A stretch of 64,000 bases of DNA from Myxococcales bacterium (GCA_016720545.1 JADKKK010000015.1:44872-108871); one strand, 5' to 3'; counted from the stretch's first letter, positions 27,075-37,150 are shown. Notes: generated by a model not told the origin, from the sequence alone. Translations and numbers: made by a program.

Positions 27075-28337
27075 TCACCCCGGTGAACGCGGAGTGCCCA
27101 GCTTCGAGGGCCGCAGGGTCGTGCGCCGGCACCGCGCGAGCAAGAGCTCGGTGAGGATTCGGCCGGTGGCCATGGCCGCCGCGTTGCGCTTCGTGGGGGC
27201 GGTCGCGACTTCCATGAAATCGGCGCCCACGATGCGCAGGGCGCGCGCGGCGGCGTCGACGATGGGGAGCAGCTGCTCCACGCGCAGCCCCCCCGCCACG
27301 GGCGCCCCGGTCTCGGGGGCGACCTGCGGATCGAGCACGTCCACGTCGAACGTAAGGTAATACGGCAGGTTACGCGGGAGGCCGCGCAGGACCTGCGCAG
27401 GGGAGAGGCCACTGCCCACTTCGCGCGCGGTCACCCACGAGAGCCGACGATCGGGGATCACCCGCTCCCAACCCGTGAGCACTTCGTAGGCGCGCACGCC
27501 GACCTGCCGGAGCGCTTTCACCTCGGGTCGCGCGAGCGCGTGGAAGAACACGTTCGCGTGGTTCAACCACGGGGCCGTGCCGTTCAGGTCGAGGTGCGCG
27601 TCGAAATGCAGAATACCGATGGGGCCGTGTTTGGCGATCACGGACTCGAGCGCGAAGTGCGTGAGCGCGTGGTCGCCCCCGAGCACGATAGGCACCATCG
27701 CGGCGTCGAGGACCGCGTCGACCACGTGTCGGAGGCGCGCCCCCACGGCGTCGAGGCCTTCTTGCGGGAGCGCCTGGAGATCGCCCAGATCGAGCACCCG
27801 GACGCCCTCGGTCGAGACGCGTCGTCGCGCGTTCACGTCGAGGAGCGTGGCCGGAAAGCGCCCCTCGGGATCGGTCCCGATCGGCATGGCTGTGCGTATC
27901 TCGCGAGGGCCCCCGCGCGCCCCGCCCTCGCACGTGACGCCCAGCTCGAAGGGGGCCCCGACGATCGCGAACGTGCTGTCGCGCCCGCGCGGCGCCGTGT
28001 CCAGATCGCGGAGGTAGGTCTTGGCGCCAAACGGCGCGCCCGCGCCCTGCAGCAGCCCACCGCGGAGCACCCCGAGCTTGGCTGGATCCACGAGGACCGC
28101 CTGCCGCTGGAGCTCGTCGAGGATCGCCGGGTCGACGTCGAACGACTCGAAGAACGAGGCGACGGTCGCGGGCTCACGAAAAAACGACAGGATCTCCAGG
28201 ACGTCGTCGGACGCCTCGAGGAGGGTGCCGTGGCTCTGGTTGGCCAGCGTAACACCGCCGGCCCGGCCGTGGCGATGCACGACCAGGCCAGGGAACGTGA
28301 TCAGCGAGGGCGAGGCGCCGCGACGCCGGCGCGTCAC
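27075..28337 (-). CDS. Peptide arginase with N-terminal PqqD-like RiPP recognition domain
   Basis: A 420-residue fusion. Residues about 15-84 match the PqqD/RRE pattern (PGLVVHRHGRAGGVTL ... DDVLEILSFFREPATVASF ... LDELQRQAVLVD), the winged fold that binds leader peptides in RiPP pathways. Residues about 120-400 are a ureohydrolase with every manganese ligand: GGDH at 220-223, DAHLD at 246-250 and DVDVLDP at 331-337, followed by ETGAPVAGG. Free arginases and agmatinases have no such N-terminus, whereas peptide arginases (OspR of the landornamide pathway is the known example) turn Arg side chains in precursor peptides into ornithine. The GTG start overlaps the stop of an Arg-rich 30-residue peptide (GTGA), which strongly supports a peptide substrate. 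Confidence 0.85.
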   Translation of the reverse strand: MTRRRRGASPSLITFPGLVVHRHGRAGGVTLANQSHGTLLEASDDVLEILSFFREPATVASFFESFDVDPAILDELQRQAVLVDPAKLGVLRGGLLQGAGAPFGAKTYLRDLDTAPRGRDSTFAIVGAPFELGVTCEGGARGGPREIRTAMPIGTDPEGRFPATLLDVNARRRVSTEGVRVLDLGDLQALPQEGLDAVGARLRHVVDAVLDAAMVPIVLGGDHALTHFALESVIAKHGPIGILHFDAHLDLNGTAPWLNHANVFFHALARPEVKALRQVGVRAYEVLTGWERVIPDRRLSWVTAREVGSGLSPAQVLRGLPRNLPYYLTFDVDVLDPQVAPETGAPVAGGLRVEQLLPIVDAAARALRIVGADFMEVATAPTKRNAAAMATGRILTELLLARCRRTTLRPSKLGTPRSPG

Positions 28338-28426
28338 GCGGTGCGGAGGGCGCGCTTACCGGCGCGGACGCCGGTGCGGACGACGAGGGTCACGGACAGC
28401 TTGCGGGCCTTCTTGGTGGTCTTCAT
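28334..28426 (-). CDS. Putative RiPP precursor peptide, Arg/Lys-rich
   Basis: A 30-residue peptide starting MKTTKKARKL, with the C-terminal half VVRTGVRAGKRALRTA (residues 15-30). It has five Arg (8, 17, 21, 25, 28) and five Lys (2, 5, 6, 9, 24). The Arg residues of the C-terminal half are regularly spaced (every 3-4). Its TGA overlaps the GTG of the RRE-arginase by two bases, a layout typical of precursor plus enzyme. No strong Shine-Dalgarno is present; a TACACT at 28474-28469 may be its -10 box. I infer that some Arg residues become ornithine. It is too basic to be a random spacer, but it has no double-glycine leader, so its maturation and export route are unclear. Confidence 0.65.
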   Translation of the reverse strand: MKTTKKARKLSVTLVVRTGVRAGKRALRTA

Positions 28427-28605
28427 GGGCTTCGACGGTAGCGCCTCGCGGACGCCGCGCAAGGCGAAAGTGTACTGCCGTGTAGGATACCGGATCTCGG
28501 GCGTGCTCGGCCCTCGCGCATCAGAGAGTCTGCCTCCCGATGCATCAATCCGGGGGTGGGCTCGTCCAAGGCCGAGCTTGATGCGCCAAGCAGAAGGAGG
28601 GCACG

Positions 28606-29316
28606 ATGCCGGTCACAATGACGACAGCTACGGTTCGCTGGGTGTTTGCGGGAGCCTGGTTGTTCGCTGGAGGAGTCAGCGTCTCCGCGAGCGCGGTCGC
28701 GGCTCCACCCCCCGACTGCGGCACCGGCCTCGTGTGCGCGGGTGGCCCGACCGCCGGCGCGAGCGCCTGCCGCCAGCGGAACGCCGCCGCGGCCACGGTC
28801 TACTGCTGTCCAGCCGGCCAGCGCATCGACAACGGCAAGTGTGTCGCCTCCGCCCCGGTCTGTGGCCGTGGCCTGTACTGCGCGGGCGGGCCCACGCCTG
28901 GCGCGAGCGCGTGCCGCCAGCAAGAGAGCTCGACCCGCGAGGTGTTCTGCTGCCCCGAGGGCCAGCGCATCGAGAACGGCAAATGCCTCGACGCGCGCAC
29001 CGCCGAGATCACCTCGTTCTACACGGACATCTTGCACCGCGCGCCCGCGCCAGAGTGGCTCGCGCGCCACGTGAACGGGGGCCTCCCCACCGCGAAGGTC
29101 CGAGAGTCCATCGCGAAGACCCCCGAAGCACGCGGCCTCGTCAACAAGGCCTACAAGGCGTACCTCGGCCGCGAGGGAGAGGCCGGCGGGCTCGACAGCT
29201 GGACGGACCACCTCGTCCGCGGCAAGACGCTCGACTGGGTCTGGGAGCAAATCCGCACGAGCGAGGAAGCGCGCCGCAAGAACGGCGGCCAGCCGCCCCC
29301 GGTGACGCTCCGCTGA
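28606..29316 (+). CDS. Secreted protein: two Cys-rich repeats plus DUF4214-like domain
   Basis: A 236-residue exported protein with AGGAGG eight bases before the ATG. After a signal peptide (cut near AVAA), two roughly 50-residue repeats follow, each with the pattern C-x-x-G-L-x-C-A-G-G-P-T-x-G-A-S-A-C-R-Q, a CCP motif and GQRI-x-NGKC (six cysteines each, about 38-79 and 86-127). The C-terminal half (FYTDILHRAPAPEWLARHVNGGL ... AYKAYLGREGEAGGLDSWTDHL) is a duplicated DUF4214-like helical unit, a module seen in large adhesins and S-layer proteins. It is divergently transcribed from the peptide-arginase unit with a shared promoter region of 179 bases. Confidence 0.75.
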   Translation: MPVTMTTATVRWVFAGAWLFAGGVSVSASAVAAPPPDCGTGLVCAGGPTAGASACRQRNAAAATVYCCPAGQRIDNGKCVASAPVCGRGLYCAGGPTPGASACRQQESSTREVFCCPEGQRIENGKCLDARTAEITSFYTDILHRAPAPEWLARHVNGGLPTAKVRESIAKTPEARGLVNKAYKAYLGREGEAGGLDSWTDHLVRGKTLDWVWEQIRTSEEARRKNGGQPPPVTLR

Positions 29317-29424
29317 GCCTCGCGTCGTCGCGAGTCTCGAGGGAGCCGGACGGGAGCCGGGTTGTTCGGGTGACCCTCGTGCGGACTCGACTGCGCGGTG
29401 GCTCAAGTTGGGTACACTCCCCTC

Positions 29425-29853
29425 GTGAGATCCACTGTCGCCCTGGTCCTCAGCGCTTCGCTCCTCTCCGCTGGCGCGCCCGCGCGCGCCGAGCCTCCGC
29501 GGGCGGGCCCGCCTTCGGCCGCGGCCGGCGAGCGCCCCTCGAAGGGCACGGGGTTCCTCGTCACCGGCGCGGTGTTCTTGGGTGTCGGCGCGGTGCTGGT
29601 CATCGGCACGCCCTCGATCTGCGCCCAGGGAGCCGGCACGGCCACCACCGGCAAGACGAGCGCGGGGTGCGAGCGCTTCGGCTACATCTTGGGCGCCTCG
29701 TTCGCGGTGGCGGGCCTCCCGCTCCTCATCGTCGGCATGGTGAAGCGCTCGAACTACAACGCGTGGCTTGCCGAGCACCCGGTCGCGAGCCGCCTGACGG
29801 TGTCGCCGCTCGCGGGAGGCGGCGGGGCGCTCGGCTACGCGACCACGTTCTGA
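29425..29853 (+). CDS. Small exported membrane protein
   Basis: A 142-residue protein. The GTG at 29425 starts a good signal peptide (VALVLSASLLSAGAPARA). Two hydrophobic segments follow (GTGFLVTGAVFLGVGAVLVIG and LGASFAVAGLPLLIVGMV) flanking a loop with two cysteines. A TACACT box at 29413-29418 lies only six bases before the GTG and there is no Shine-Dalgarno, which suggests a leaderless transcript. No family recognised. Confidence 0.6.
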   Translation: MRSTVALVLSASLLSAGAPARAEPPRAGPPSAAAGERPSKGTGFLVTGAVFLGVGAVLVIGTPSICAQGAGTATTGKTSAGCERFGYILGASFAVAGLPLLIVGMVKRSNYNAWLAEHPVASRLTVSPLAGGGGALGYATTF

Positions 29854-29946
29854 GCGCCGGCGCGTCGCGTCAAGACCCGAGCCTCGCGCAGCATTTTCAA
29901 GCACGTTTTCCTCGCCCCGCGCGCGAATCGGTAGAAAGATCGCCGG

Positions 29947-31617
29947 ATGGCGTTCTTCCAGACCCCGCCCGAGCTGCCCCGCGCCCTCGACGACGACGCG
30001 CTCCTCCTCCGCTGGCTCCGCCGACACATGCCCGGCGACGCGCTCGCGGTGGTCGAGCCCGAGCTCCGCGCGGCGCACGGCGACGCGCTCGCGCTCTACG
30101 CGGCATCCCAGGTGGACCCCCACGAAGCGCCGCGCCTCACCTCGTGGGACGCGTGGGGAAAGCGTGTAGACCACATCGAGCTCACGTCGCTCTGGAAAAA
30201 AGCCCAGCGCGTGGCCGCCGAGCGCGGCGTGGTGGCCACGGCGTACGAGCGCAAGACCGCGGAGCACTCGCGGGTGCACCAGTTCATGCTCGCGTACGTG
30301 CTCGAGCCGTCGTGGCACGTGTACTCGTGCCCGCTCGCGATGACCGACGGCGCCGCCAAGACGCTCCTCGCGTCGGGCAACGCGGCCCTCGCCGAGCGCG
30401 CGCTACCACGCCTCCTGAGCCGCGATCCCGCGCGCGCGTGGACGAGCGGTCAGTGGATGACCGAGCGCACCGGCGGCTCCGACGTCGCCATCAGCGAGAC
30501 CCTGGCGCGCCCCCGCGACGGCGGCTCGTTCACCCTCCACGGCACGAAGTGGTTCACCTCGGCCACCACCTCGGAGATGGCGCTCACTCTCGCGCGCCCC
30601 GAGGGCGGGCCGCCCGGCGGCAGCGGCCTCGCGCTCTTCTACGTGGAGACCCGCGACGAGGAGGGCCGGCTGAACGGTCTGCAAATCAACCGCCTGAAAG
30701 ACAAGCTCGGCACCCGCATGGTGCCCACGGCGGAGCTGCTCCTCGAGGGCACGCTTGCGACGCCGGTGATGGGCCTCCGCGACGGCATCAAGAACATCAC
30801 GCCCATGCTCGCGGTGACGCGGACGTGGAACTCGGTGTGCGCGGTCGCGGCCATGCAGAAGGCCGTGGGCCTCGCGCGCGACTACGCCCGGCGCCGGGTC
30901 GCGTTCGGCGCGCCGCTCGCGGACAAACCGCTCCACGCCGACACGCTGGCGTGGATGGTCGCCGAGACCCACGGCGCGTTCTGCCTCGCGTTTCGAGTGG
31001 TCGAGCTCCTCGGCCGCGACGAGGTGTCCGTGGCGACCGACGCCGAGCGGGCGCTCCTGCGTCTGCTCACGCCCATCGTGAAGCTCACCACCGGCAAGCA
31101 GGCCGTCGCCGTCGCGAGCGAGGCGCTCGAGGCCTTCGGCGGCGCGGGATACGTGGAAGATACAGGTTTGCCGCAGCTGCTCCGCGACGCGCAGGTGCTC
31201 CCCATCTGGGAGGGCACGACGAACGTGCTCTCGCTCGACGTCCTGCGTGTGCTGGGGCGCGGCGCCACCCTCGCGCCGCTCCGCGCGGAGATCGAGCGCG
31301 CCACCGCCTCGGCGCCCTCGGGCCTCGAGGTGCCTGCGCGCGCGGCGCGTGAGGCGCTCGCCCACGCGGAGGCCTGGCTCGCGGACACGCTGCAACGAGG
31401 GCACGGAGGCGGAGGCGCCCTCGAGGCCGGCGCCCGCCGCTTCGCGCTCACCCTCGGCCGCGCGACGGAGCTCGCGCTGCTCGTCGACGAGGCCGCGCAC
31501 GCCGAGCGTGCCGGCGAGCTGCGCCTGTCGGCGGTCGCGAGGCGCTTCGCTCGTTCCGCCATCGACCTCGTCGACGACGGGCTCGTCGAAGGGGACGCCG
31601 CGCTCATCCTCGGGTGA
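29947..31617 (+). CDS. AidB-like acyl-CoA dehydrogenase
   Basis: A 556-residue flavoprotein resembling AidB/isovaleryl-CoA dehydrogenase homologues. Visible signatures are the FAD-binding QWMTERTGGSDVAISET (about 165-180), GTKWFTSATTSEMALTL, the KDKLGTRMVPTAEL loop and the ACAD motif EAFGGAGYVEDTGLPQLLRDAQVLPIWEGTTNV (about 395-427), where the acidic base region lies. The extra N-terminal domain of about 150 residues is AidB-type. Likely oxidises acyl-CoA or protects against alkylation. It stands alone. Confidence 0.9.
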   Translation: MAFFQTPPELPRALDDDALLLRWLRRHMPGDALAVVEPELRAAHGDALALYAASQVDPHEAPRLTSWDAWGKRVDHIELTSLWKKAQRVAAERGVVATAYERKTAEHSRVHQFMLAYVLEPSWHVYSCPLAMTDGAAKTLLASGNAALAERALPRLLSRDPARAWTSGQWMTERTGGSDVAISETLARPRDGGSFTLHGTKWFTSATTSEMALTLARPEGGPPGGSGLALFYVETRDEEGRLNGLQINRLKDKLGTRMVPTAELLLEGTLATPVMGLRDGIKNITPMLAVTRTWNSVCAVAAMQKAVGLARDYARRRVAFGAPLADKPLHADTLAWMVAETHGAFCLAFRVVELLGRDEVSVATDAERALLRLLTPIVKLTTGKQAVAVASEALEAFGGAGYVEDTGLPQLLRDAQVLPIWEGTTNVLSLDVLRVLGRGATLAPLRAEIERATASAPSGLEVPARAAREALAHAEAWLADTLQRGHGGGGALEAGARRFALTLGRATELALLVDEAAHAERAGELRLSAVARRFARSAIDLVDDGLVEGDAALILG

Positions 31618-31725
31618 GCGCGACGTGCCCGAGGAGAGCTCGACCAGGGGCCGCGCCACCCCACACGGCGTGTCTTCTCCGGGTCACCCCGAGGTGGTAC
31701 CTTCGTGCCCGGGCAGAGGAGCACC

Positions 31726-32085
31726 ATGACCAAATTGTTCTTGCGGTTCGCGTTGTTGGGCGTCGCGGTGGCGTCGGTGGCCTGCGCCGGGAGCTTCCCG
31801 CCGCCCTCGGAGCGCCTCTCCTCGGCAGAGGCCGCCTCGCGCAGCGCGCGCGAGATGGGGGCCGAGAAAGATCCCAAGGCGGCGCTCTACCTGAAGTACG
31901 CCAACGAGCAGATCGACCAGTCGAAGGCCCTCATCGCGGCCGGTGAGAACCGCCGCGCCGACGAGATCCTCTCGCGCGCCAGCGCCGACGCGGAGCTCGC
32001 CCTCCAGCTCGCGAAGGAGCAGACCATGCGCGCCGCGGCCAAGGAGGCCATCGACAAGCTCAAGGCCCTGCGGGCCGGGAAGTGA
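31726..32085 (+). CDS. DUF4398 lipoprotein
   Basis: A 119-residue lipoprotein (lipobox VACAG, Cys near 20) with a helical DUF4398 domain: EAASRSAREMGAEKDPKAALYLKYANEQIDQSKALIAAGENRRADEILSRASADAELALQLAKEQ. GAGGAG precedes the ATG at 31726. Members are found with OmpA-type proteins and probably form periplasmic helical spacers. Co-transcribed with the OmpA gene; the stops and starts nearly touch. Confidence 0.82.
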   Translation: MTKLFLRFALLGVAVASVACAGSFPPPSERLSSAEAASRSAREMGAEKDPKAALYLKYANEQIDQSKALIAAGENRRADEILSRASADAELALQLAKEQTMRAAAKEAIDKLKALRAGK

Positions 32086-32096
32086 CGGAGCCCACC

Positions 32097-32999
32097 ATGC
32101 GCACACCCACGAAGTCACTCGTCCTCTGTCTCCTCGGCTCGGCGGCCCTGTTCGTCGCCGGGTGCGGCGCCGCGCTGCCCCCGAAGGAGCTGCTCGACGC
32201 GCGCGCCGCCTACAAGACCGCCACCGAGGGCCCGGCGGCGAAGGAGAGCCTCGTCGAGCTGCACGGCGCCAAGCAGGCGCTCGACTCGGCCGAGCTCGCG
32301 TTCCTCGAGAAGGGCGACGGCCAAGAGACCGTCGATCGCTCCTACATCGCGGTGCGAAAGTCCGAGTTCGCGTCGGCCTCGGCGCGCACGGCCGTCGCCG
32401 CGCGCGAGAAGAAGGACGCCGAGGACGAGGCGCAGCGCGCGCAGATGGACGCGCTCAAGAAGACCCAGGCCGAGCTCGCGAACGCGAAGAACGATCTCTC
32501 CGCGACCAAGAGCGACCTCACCAAGACGAAAGAGGCCCTCGAGCGCGAGGCCGCGGCCCGCGCCGAGGCCGAGAAGCGCGCGGCCATGGCGCTCGCCGAC
32601 CTGCAGAAGATCGCGGCCGTGAAGAAGGACGACCGCGGCATGGTCATCACGCTCTCGGGCGGCGTGCTCTTCCGCACCGACAAGGCCGATCTGCTGCCGC
32701 CCGCGATGGTGCAGCTGAACCAGGTGGCCGAGGCGCTCGTGCGCAACAACCCCGACGCCCGCATCCAGGTCGAGGGCCACACCGACAACCAGGGCCAGGC
32801 CTCCCGCAACGACGAGCTGTCGAAGCAGCGCGCCGAGTCGGTCGCGACCTACCTGAAGTCCCGCGGCATCGCGGCCGACCGCGTGAGCGCCGTGGGCCGG
32901 GGCTCGTCGAAGCCCGTGGCCGACAACACGAGCGTCGAAGGGCGCGCGCTGAACCGCCGCGTCGAGATCGTGGTCGAGCCCCCGAAAGAGTCGAAGTAG
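32097..32999 (+). CDS. OmpA-family lipoprotein
   Basis: A 300-residue lipoprotein (lipobox VAGC). The first 170 residues are a DUF4398-like helix bundle and an Ala/Lys/Glu-rich coiled coil. The C-terminal OmpA domain (about 185-295) has GVLFRTDKADLLPPA, the peptidoglycan-binding IQVEGHTDNQGQASRNDELSKQRAESV and GRGSSKPVADNTSVEGRALNRRVEIVVE, with the Asp and Arg that bind diaminopimelate. It anchors the outer membrane to the wall. The ATG at 32097 is preferred to a GTG at 32082 because of GGAG seven bases upstream. Confidence 0.9.
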   Translation: MRTPTKSLVLCLLGSAALFVAGCGAALPPKELLDARAAYKTATEGPAAKESLVELHGAKQALDSAELAFLEKGDGQETVDRSYIAVRKSEFASASARTAVAAREKKDAEDEAQRAQMDALKKTQAELANAKNDLSATKSDLTKTKEALEREAAARAEAEKRAAMALADLQKIAAVKKDDRGMVITLSGGVLFRTDKADLLPPAMVQLNQVAEALVRNNPDARIQVEGHTDNQGQASRNDELSKQRAESVATYLKSRGIAADRVSAVGRGSSKPVADNTSVEGRALNRRVEIVVEPPKESK

Positions 33000-33109
33000 C
33001 GGCCGGTCCGGCCGCGCGCGATGTGTGAGGAGTGCGCGGTTACACGTGCACTCTGCATACAATTCACGAGGGTGGAGGCGGCCCGACCGGGCCCGCCGAC
33101 CGCGCTGCG

Positions 33110-33589
33110 CTACGCGAACTTCTTGGCCAGCGCCGCGCACACGACCGGCGGCGCGTAGCGCGCCACGTCGCCGTGGTGGCTCGCGATCTCGCGCACGAGC
33201 GACGCGGACACGAAGCCGTAGTTCGTGCGCGTGGGCAGGAAGATGGTGTCGATGTTCGGCTGCAGATCCGCGTTCGCGTGGGCGATCTGGAGCTCGTACT
33301 CGAAGTCGGTGGCGGCCCGCAGGCCGCGCACGATGATGCGCGCGCCGCTCTTGCGGCAGAACTCGATGAGCAGGCCGTCGAACGACTCGACCGTCACGTT
33401 GGGCAGGTCGGCCGACACCTCGCGCAGGAGCCCGAGGCGCTCGTCGGCGGTGAACAGGGGCTTGCGCGTGGCGTGGATGCCGATGGCGACGATCACCCGG
33501 TCGAACAGGGCGGAGGCCCGCTCGATGAGATCGCGGTGCCCGTTGGTGACCGGGTCGAAGCTGCCAGCGTAGACGGCGAGGCGGCTCAT
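33110..33589 (-). CDS. coaD: Phosphopantetheine adenylyltransferase
   Basis: A 159-residue enzyme of normal family length. It catalyses 4'-phosphopantetheine plus ATP to dephospho-CoA, the fourth step of CoA synthesis. Visible are YAGSFDPVTNGHRDLIERA (the T/HxGH nucleotidyltransferase site), IVRGLRAATDFEYELQIAHANADL and TNYGFVSASLVREIASHHGDV (ISSTxxR-like loop). It is the last gene of a four-gene overlapping unit, its ATG overlapping the stop of the protease-like lipoprotein. Confidence 0.97.
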   Translation of the reverse strand: MSRLAVYAGSFDPVTNGHRDLIERASALFDRVIVAIGIHATRKPLFTADERLGLLREVSADLPNVTVESFDGLLIEFCRKSGARIIVRGLRAATDFEYELQIAHANADLQPNIDTIFLPTRTNYGFVSASLVREIASHHGDVARYAPPVVCAALAKKFA

Positions 33590-34995
33590 GGCTTCTTGGC
33601 TCCTGGCGCGGGCTTGGCGGGCTTCGCGGCCTTCTCGGGGTTCTTTCCGGCCTTGGGCGGATCGGGTGTCATGGGCGCCGGCGGCGGGCCAGGGTCGGGC
33701 GCGCGCCGCTCGGGCCGTGGCCGGGCGGCCTCGGTCATCGCGGGATCGGGCTCGATCCACATGAACCGCCCCCCGTCGCCCAGCGTGACGCGGAACACGG
33801 CGAGCAGGCTCGAGCCAAGCACGCCGGCGATGTCCATGTCGAGCTGGGTGCGCAGCTCGGGGAGCTCTTTCGCTTGCATGGCGGGTACTTGCGGCATGTC
33901 GAACGAGCCGATGCGCAGGTTCGGGAGGGTGCCCGTGCGCACGTTCGGCGCGCTCGGTTCGGCGGTGAGCTTCGTGGGATCGACGCCGGCCTTTCGGAAG
34001 AGGGCGTCGTCGACGGCGAGCGGGAACATCGCGGCCGAGTCGACGAGCATGGGGAAGAAGCCCTCGTCTTTCGTGGCGAGCGTCGCGCGGACGACCATGC
34101 CGCCGCCGCGGACGTAGTAGAGCGGCACGCGGCTGCCGTCGGGCGGCGGCGTGGGGTCCGAGCGGCGCACCACGAACTGCGAGCCGCGCCGGTCGAACGT
34201 GACGTGCAGGTGGCGGAGCAGGTTCACGCCGAGCATCGCCTTGATGGGCACGCCGAGCTGGTGGGAGATGCCGCTCAGGTCCTGCGTGAAGGCGGGCACG
34301 TCCTTCACCTCGACGTCGCCGTGCTCGCCGAAGCGGAGGTTCACCCAGGCGGGCTCCTTGCGGCTCGACGAGTCGACCACGAGCTCACCCACGGCCGTGG
34401 ACACCAAGCCGAGCACCGGCTCGCCCTCGATTTCGCACGGCACGATGAGCGCGGGGCCCGCCGGAGGCATGGCGACCGCCGCGAGGAGCGCGCCCTCGAG
34501 CGCGAACGGGTGCCGGCCCTGGCCGCGCCGCGAGAGCTTCGCGACGTCGCGCGCCCACGGGTCCTTCACCTGCGGATCGCGGAGCATGGTCTCGAGCTCC
34601 TCGGCGGTCTGCTCGAGATCGCCCGAGTACCAGAAGGCGCGCCCGCGCACGGCGTGGGCCTCGGTCGAGGTGAGGCCCTCGGTGAGCTTGATGGCCTTCC
34701 CGAAGTCGAGCCGGGCGAGCGCGACGCGCGCGGCGAGCACGCGGATCTCCGGGTCCTGCGGCGCCACCTGCACGCCGCTCTCGGTGGCCTGCGTGGCGTC
34801 GTCGAAGTCGCCCGCGCGAAAGCTCGCCTTGGCGCGCGTTTGCCACTTGTCGGCGAGGGGCGAGCGCCCGGGCGTGGTGGCCTCGGGCCCACCGCAGGCG
34901 ACGAGCCCCAGCGCGAGGGACGCGAGCGAGGCGGCGGCGAGCGGGGCGAGCGGCGCGAGCGGGGCGAGCGGGGCGAAGGGCTTCGGCAGAGTCAT
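33586..34995 (-). CDS. Retropepsin-like aspartyl protease lipoprotein
   Basis: A 469-residue lipoprotein. A PLAPLAPLA repeat precedes the hydrophobic core and lipobox (LVAC). Residues about 45-165 are TPR-like helices, followed by two aspartyl-protease-type lobes: VLGLVSTAVGELVVDSSSRKEPAWVNLRFG and a second with FFPMLVDSAAMFPLAVDDALFRKAG. The second lobe has the DSA motif of single-domain aspartic proteases; in the first the Asp is replaced (VSTA), so it is probably a single-active-site or structural fold. It ends in a Lys/Pro/Ala-rich tail. Overlaps coaD downstream and the exonuclease upstream by ATGA. Confidence 0.7.
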   Translation of the reverse strand: MTLPKPFAPLAPLAPLAPLAAASLASLALGLVACGGPEATTPGRSPLADKWQTRAKASFRAGDFDDATQATESGVQVAPQDPEIRVLAARVALARLDFGKAIKLTEGLTSTEAHAVRGRAFWYSGDLEQTAEELETMLRDPQVKDPWARDVAKLSRRGQGRHPFALEGALLAAVAMPPAGPALIVPCEIEGEPVLGLVSTAVGELVVDSSSRKEPAWVNLRFGEHGDVEVKDVPAFTQDLSGISHQLGVPIKAMLGVNLLRHLHVTFDRRGSQFVVRRSDPTPPPDGSRVPLYYVRGGGMVVRATLATKDEGFFPMLVDSAAMFPLAVDDALFRKAGVDPTKLTAEPSAPNVRTGTLPNLRIGSFDMPQVPAMQAKELPELRTQLDMDIAGVLGSSLLAVFRVTLGDGGRFMWIEPDPAMTEAARPRPERRAPDPGPPPAPMTPDPPKAGKNPEKAAKPAKPAPGAKKP

Positions 34996-35849
34996 CGGCT
35001 GTCCAGATCGGGTGGGCTCGCGGGGAGAGGCTCGATGCGCAGGATGCGATCGGCCCGGAGCTCCCTCCGGCCCCGCCCGGGGAGCAGATAGCCGATCGCT
35101 CGGGGCGGATCCACGTCGGAGAGGATCTCGGTGACGACGACCACCACCTCGCGCGCGGCTTTGCCGGAGGGGCGCACGGCGATTTTCACGGGCAGGCCCG
35201 ACGCCTGGGCGGCCACGAGGCCCTCCATCACGGCCGCCCGCGCGTGCTCGGAGGGGGTGAGACTTTCCCATAAGTCTCGCGGGGATACGGGGCGAAGGAC
35301 CTCGACGCAGCGGCGGAAGACCTCGCGGAGCGCGGCGACGTCGCCGCTGGCGCGGTGCGAGCCGTCGGCGTCGAGGCCGAACTGGCCGCGGAGCGCCGCG
35401 AGCGAGTGGGTGGGGAACAAAAAAGAGCGCCGCGAGAGCCACAGGGTGTCGATCCAGTGCTCGAGGTTTAGGTCGAGCTCGAGGCGCGCGAGCTCCGCGT
35501 GCAGGAAGCGCTGATCCCACGAGGCCGCGTGGGCGACGGGCACCGCGCCCGCGAGCAGCTCGTTCACCCGCGGGGCGAGCTCGGCGAACGTGGGCGCTCC
35601 GCGGAGCGCGTCGCAGGTGAGCCCGTGCACCTCGCTCGCGCCGCCCGCGCGCTCTTCGCCCGGCCACACGAGCGACTCGAGGCGCCCGACACATGCGCCC
35701 CCCACGACGCGCTCCACGCAGATCTCGACCACGCGATCGCGCTCCACGTCGAGGCCGGTCATCTCGAGATCGACGAACGCGAACGGCGCCTCCGCGCACG
35801 GGAGATCCCACGCGGGGTGGGAGGGCGCGGGTCGCCTGCGGTCGGCCAT
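34992..35849 (-). CDS. DEDDh 3'-5' exonuclease (DnaQ-like)
   Basis: A 285-residue protein with the three exonuclease motifs: FVDLEMTGLD (ExoI, about 24-33), HAASWDQRFLHAEL (ExoII) and HRASGDVAALREVF (ExoIII with His). It resembles the PolC/DnaQ proofreading-like exonucleases. The last 90 residues are an extra domain with a possible beta-rich cap (IAVRPSGKAAREVVVVVTEIL). Precedes the aspartyl-protease-like gene and overlaps it. Confidence 0.85.
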   Translation of the reverse strand: MADRRRPAPSHPAWDLPCAEAPFAFVDLEMTGLDVERDRVVEICVERVVGGACVGRLESLVWPGEERAGGASEVHGLTCDALRGAPTFAELAPRVNELLAGAVPVAHAASWDQRFLHAELARLELDLNLEHWIDTLWLSRRSFLFPTHSLAALRGQFGLDADGSHRASGDVAALREVFRRCVEVLRPVSPRDLWESLTPSEHARAAVMEGLVAAQASGLPVKIAVRPSGKAAREVVVVVTEILSDVDPPRAIGYLLPGRGRRELRADRILRIEPLPASPPDLDSR

Positions 35850-35852
35850 GCG

Positions 35853-37064
<1,212 letters not shown>

Positions 37065-37150
37065 CACCCGCGAGGGTACCGTGGGAAGCGCCTCGGCGGC
37101 CCGGGAAATGAGCGCAGTCGCGCGAGCGCGCGAGCGCGCGACGGCCCCGC

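Noticed and set aside
25801..27132. A minus-strand frame starting MPAHDPAALEAG near the arginase end
   Set aside because: It overlaps the RND gene antisense for over 1 kb and shows no domain, so it is not likely a gene.
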